Of a DNA stretch of 15,176 bases, positions 12,239-15,176 are shown piece after piece. Source of the stretch: CAYGDT01 sp964348745. Lineage in GTDB: Bacteria; Patescibacteriota; Gracilibacteria; Peribacterales; Peribacteraceae. The stretch is taken from positions 1-15,176 of the forward strand of contig CAYGDT010000034.1 of assembly GCA_964348745.1 (NCBI GenBank), given 5' to 3'. A program made the translations under genes and the position numbers. A model generated the notes under the pieces. It saw nothing but the letters and a program-made list of their open reading frames with translations. It did not search any database and was not told the origin of the DNA. How positions within the stretch are numbered: position 1 is the first letter of the stretch; each line of letters begins with the position of its first letter.

Positions 12239-12292
12239 CTTTTGCCTATCTTCCTGAGTATCAGTTTTGTTCACTCGTACGGATTTGCTTCT

Positions 12293-13984
12293 ATGTTTTC
12301 CACGCTTTCCACCACAGTACACGGTGTGCTTTCCGATAAGTTTGGAGCAGGTGACTGCGCAGTGTCTTGGGAGCGTCCACAGGATGCGGAGCATGGTGAT
12401 CTTTCGACACCAATTGCCATGCAGATGGCAAAGAAAGCAGGGATGAACCCACGAGAGATTGCGCAGGCGCTCGTGGAAGCGCTTTCTAAAAATCCGATGG
12501 TAGAGAAGGCGGAAATTGCAGGTCCCGGATACGTCAATATCTGGCTGACGCCGCAGGCACTGCTTGATGCACTCGCACAAACGCGTACGGCATGTACGGC
12601 GAAGGTGAAGAGAAAAGGAGAGGCGCCTGTGATTGTGGAGTACTCAGGTCCGAATATCGCGAAGCCTCTCGGGATTCACCACATTCTTTCAACGGTCGTC
12701 GGACAGGCCGTTGCCAATATAGAAGCACACCAAGGTTTCGATGTCGTGAAAGTGAATCACATCGGTGACTGGGGAACGCAGTTTGGCAAACTGTACGTTG
12801 CGTATAAGAAGTGGGGCAGCAAGCCTGTACATGAGTGCAACATTGATGACCTGCTTGATCTCTACGTGAAGTTTCATAACGAAGCAGAAAAAGATTTGGC
12901 ATTGGAGGATGAAGCACGCGCTGCGTTCGCGCGATTAGAGAAGGGCGATAAAGAAATGCAGACTTTCCGATTGGCAGCAGTCGATATTTCCATGCGGGCG
13001 TTGCTTGCTATGTATAAGCGGCTGCATGTCGATATTGAACACCAACATGGCGAAAGTCTGTATGAAGATATGATGCAACCGATTATTGAGGAGGGGAAAA
13101 AGAAGGGTGTGTTTACAGAGGGGAAGGAAGGGGCGCTCATCGCGGAGTTCCCGGAGGAGACGGGCTTGCCTCCTGCGATTGTTCTCAAAGCCGATGGGGC
13201 GACTATTTATCACACGCGCGATCTCGCAACGATTCGCTATCGCATAGAACGATGGCACCCGCAGGCGGTGTATCACGTTGTGGATGTTGCGCAGCAGTTG
13301 TATTTTCAGCAACTGATCGCGATGGGAAACATGCTCTGGGATGATTTGCCGCACTGGGAGCACATTATCATCGGACGTATGCGTTTTGCAGACAAAGGTA
13401 TGAGTACGCGCAAAGGAAATATCGTGCGGTTGGAACACGTATTGGACGAAGCTGTTGATCGCGCTCAGAAGCTTATAGAAGAGCATGGAGAGAGTATCCA
13501 AACGGACGATGCCGATGGCTTGGCAGAAATGATGGGCGTTGGAGCAGTAGCATATGGTGTGCTGAGTCAGAATCGACGAATGGATATGGTATTCGACTGG
13601 ACGAAATTTCTGAGCTTTGACGGCAACAGCGCCCCGTATTTGCAGTACACGCATGCCCGGGCGCGTAGTGTCATCGCCAAGGCGGGGAGTGTCAACGAGC
13701 CGAAAAAGATCGACGATCTTTCGAAGAAAGAGCGACTGCTTTTTAATACGTTGTTGCAGTTTCATCGTGTATTGGAAGATGCACGTACAGGCCACATGCC
13801 GCATGTATTGGCCAATTATCTGTACTCGCTCTGCCAAGACTACAACGCTTTTTACAACGAAGAGCCGATCCTCAAAGCTCCTGAGCCCGCGAGGACGCTC
13901 CGCGTTTTTCTTACTCTCCTTACTGCCGACGTCCTCAAAGTGGGCGCAGGCCTTCTTACTATTCACGTTCCCGACCGTATGTAA
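12293..13984 (+). CDS. argS: Arginyl-tRNA synthetase with rearranged HIGH signature
   Basis: A 563-residue class I synthetase that charges tRNA-Arg. The N-terminal additive domain (about 1-95, VSWERPQDAEHGDLSTPIAM) precedes the catalytic domain beginning VIVEYSGPNIAKP. The HIGH position reads GIHH (127-130) instead of HVGH. NHIGDWGTQFGKL follows and is typical of ArgRS. The second signature reads GMSTRKGN (369-376), in place of KMSKS, as is common in ArgRS. The DALR anticodon-binding domain runs from about 447 (YTHARARSVI) to the end, LLTIHVPDRM. The ATG at 12293 starts at the conserved N-terminal domain; a longer frame from a TTG at 12242 adds unrelated residues. It is followed by the next gene with 1 nt between stop and start. 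Confidence 0.96.
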   Translation: MFSTLSTTVHGVLSDKFGAGDCAVSWERPQDAEHGDLSTPIAMQMAKKAGMNPREIAQALVEALSKNPMVEKAEIAGPGYVNIWLTPQALLDALAQTRTACTAKVKRKGEAPVIVEYSGPNIAKPLGIHHILSTVVGQAVANIEAHQGFDVVKVNHIGDWGTQFGKLYVAYKKWGSKPVHECNIDDLLDLYVKFHNEAEKDLALEDEARAAFARLEKGDKEMQTFRLAAVDISMRALLAMYKRLHVDIEHQHGESLYEDMMQPIIEEGKKKGVFTEGKEGALIAEFPEETGLPPAIVLKADGATIYHTRDLATIRYRIERWHPQAVYHVVDVAQQLYFQQLIAMGNMLWDDLPHWEHIIIGRMRFADKGMSTRKGNIVRLEHVLDEAVDRAQKLIEEHGESIQTDDADGLAEMMGVGAVAYGVLSQNRRMDMVFDWTKFLSFDGNSAPYLQYTHARARSVIAKAGSVNEPKKIDDLSKKERLLFNTLLQFHRVLEDARTGHMPHVLANYLYSLCQDYNAFYNEEPILKAPEPARTLRVFLTLLTADVLKVGAGLLTIHVPDRM

Positions 13985-13985
13985 T

Positions 13986-15176
13986 ATGGCACACTACCGC
14001 ACCCACCGTCGTACAAAAGTAACTGCTCCCGTTCGTCCGTTTGTCGGCTTTCTACTCGTCGCATCCTTCGGCATTCTCTTTGCCGGTTGCGGAGGCAATC
14101 AACCGTCTCCAATCCCGCAGGCAGACGAGTTTACGTTCTCTGCAGAGGATCTTTCACTTGTCAAAGAGCTTGTTTCGGATGGTACCGGCGCTTTTATCCC
14201 GCGACTGGAGATGAATCCTCAGGCTTCGGATCAGACCGCTCCTCCGGTGATCGACGTAGGAACCATCGACAAGTTTAATGCAATGCGCACCGGCGAAGAG
14301 AGTCAGGGTGTCAAAGATCTCTATCGAGTCACGAATGAGTTTCTGAACGTTCGGTCTGAGCCAAGCATCACTGCTTCGCACATCGGCAGGTTGGAGCGTA
14401 GCGACACGGCTGAAGTCATTGAGTTCGTCGATGCCGCATGGGCGAAAATCGCCTACAATGGCGGCGAAGGCTACGTCTCTGCTCGCTATATCAGCAAGTT
14501 GGTTTCCGAGAAAGAGCTTGAAGCGCAGAAGAAGAAGTACGAGGGGCTCTACTTCGTAGATTTCGGTTTCCTCAACGTCCGAAAAGTTACCGATGCAGAC
14601 AGCGACAAGATCGGCGAATTACCGGGTCAGTCGTTCGTCCGGCCGCTCTCCATGGATGCCGTCTGGGCGCGCATTCCGTTTGCCGGAGGAGACGGTTACG
14701 TTGCGGTGCAGTATCTTACGCCGTTTACTCCCAATTTCCTCGTCCGGCAGGGCACGTTCCATCTTCCGGTTGTGCATTACAGGTTAGCGGAGGAGGGAGT
14801 ATTGAACATGATGCCGCAGCAGCTTGATGCGTTAAAGAAGCAAGGTTATACGCTGTGGACAATGCGTGATTTCTACGAACTTCTCTTGTCGCAGGAGGAA
14901 CGCGACGTTCGGCTGGACCCAAAGACAGTGGTCATTGCAGTTTCCGATGTCACACCGGACAATGTGAAGGAAGTTTCCGATACGCTGCGCATCAGTGGTG
15001 TGCAAGCGACGCTCTTTCTCCAGACGAAGTATCTTGGAGCCGGCATTGATGTGCAGACGGTCATGACGCTGCTTGCCAATGGTCAGGATGTTGAGAGTGG
15101 CGGCCACTCGGGAGACGACCTGCGTTCGCTGACGAATGCGCAGTTGGAGCTGGAATTGCAGCAGAGCCGCGCCATC
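13986..15176 (+). CDS. Lipoprotein with two SH3b domains and a degenerate polysaccharide-deacetylase domain (partial)
   Basis: At least 397 residues; the frame is open at the window end. A basic N-terminus is followed by a hydrophobic segment with a lipobox-like FAGC (C35). Two bacterial SH3 domains follow, at about 117-172 (LNVRSEPS, WAKIAYNGGEGYVSARYI) and 189-244 (FLNVRKVTD, WARIPFAGGDGYVAVQYL), such as bind cell-wall peptides. A NodB-like domain starts near 278 (MPQQLDALKKQGYTLW), with VVIAVSDVTPDN (315-326) in place of TFDDGYxDN and GGHSGDDL (372-379) in place of GSHTxxHxDL. The general base Asp is Ser320 and the second metal-binding His is missing, so classical deacetylase activity is doubtful. 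The start follows argS by 1 nt, so co-transcription is likely. A truncated view prevents judging the C-terminal half. Confidence 0.8.
   Translation, partial: MAHYRTHRRTKVTAPVRPFVGFLLVASFGILFAGCGGNQPSPIPQADEFTFSAEDLSLVKELVSDGTGAFIPRLEMNPQASDQTAPPVIDVGTIDKFNAMRTGEESQGVKDLYRVTNEFLNVRSEPSITASHIGRLERSDTAEVIEFVDAAWAKIAYNGGEGYVSARYISKLVSEKELEAQKKKYEGLYFVDFGFLNVRKVTDADSDKIGELPGQSFVRPLSMDAVWARIPFAGGDGYVAVQYLTPFTPNFLVRQGTFHLPVVHYRLAEEGVLNMMPQQLDALKKQGYTLWTMRDFYELLLSQEERDVRLDPKTVVIAVSDVTPDNVKEVSDTLRISGVQATLFLQTKYLGAGIDVQTVMTLLANGQDVESGGHSGDDLRSLTNAQLELELQQSRAI

Noticed and set aside
12001..12240. tRNA or other structured RNA gene in the argS upstream region
   Set aside because: No T-loop (GTTCGA-like) or cloverleaf pairing was found; the hairpins are explained by the CCACGT repeat cluster.
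12935..13966. 343-codon open frame antisense to argS
   Set aside because: No family resemblance, no initiation signals, and argS on the other strand is unambiguous.

Overview
The window reads as a chromosomal segment of a small-genome bacterium of the Candidate Phyla Radiation (Patescibacteria), with a Peregrinibacteria-like lineage as my best guess. The grounds are a set of tiny VirB2-like pilin genes, an orphan VirB4 ATPase, a PUR-alpha/DUF3276 protein, a TSP3 plus SLH surface protein, an arginyl-tRNA synthetase with a rearranged HIGH signature, very few Shine-Dalgarno sites, and scattered GC-rich palindromes. Genes stop with TGA as well as TAA and TAG, so the UGA-to-glycine recoding of Gracilibacteria/Absconditabacteria is not seen. 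The lineage is an inference without a marker-gene search.

Layout. 83-1844 (+): three tightly packed VirB2/TrbC-like pilin or membrane genes (overlap of 4 nt, then a 2-nt gap). 1845-2035: intergenic region with two strong palindromes. 2036-3616 (+): metG. 3705-4019 (+): DUF3276 protein. 4024-4165: eleven 9-bp tandem repeats plus a degenerate inverted copy, between convergent genes. 4169-5446 (-): secreted TSP3/SLH protein. 5471-6391 (-): fmt, carrying a palindromic repeat inside its reading frame. 6392-6454: compact divergent promoter region with a 31-nt palindrome. 6455-6787 (+): rbfA. 6880-7851 (+): nrnA-type DHH phosphoesterase. 7913-9019 (+): orphan ATP-grasp protein. 9016-11061 (-): VirB4-type ATPase. 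11151-11990 (-): coiled-coil lipoprotein. 11991-12292: promoters, hairpin cluster and a long argS leader. 12293-13984 (+): argS. 13986-15176 (+): SH3-SH3-NodB-like lipoprotein, cut by the window end.

The content divides into core translation (metG, fmt, rbfA, argS, with nrnA for RNA turnover) and a cell-surface programme (pilin-like proteins, VirB4, SLH protein, two lipoproteins). The pilin genes and VirB4 could supply subunits and the motor of one reduced type IV secretion-like pilus, although they lie about 7 kb apart in separate transcription units.

The most striking signals outside the genes are: (1) -10 boxes placed 6-13 nt before most start codons, implying widespread leaderless or nearly leaderless mRNAs; (2) a palindromic element found both between genes and in frame inside fmt; (3) the 9-bp repeat array; (4) the symmetric operator-like site between fmt and rbfA. 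I found no tRNA, rRNA, CRISPR array, insertion sequence or phage gene.
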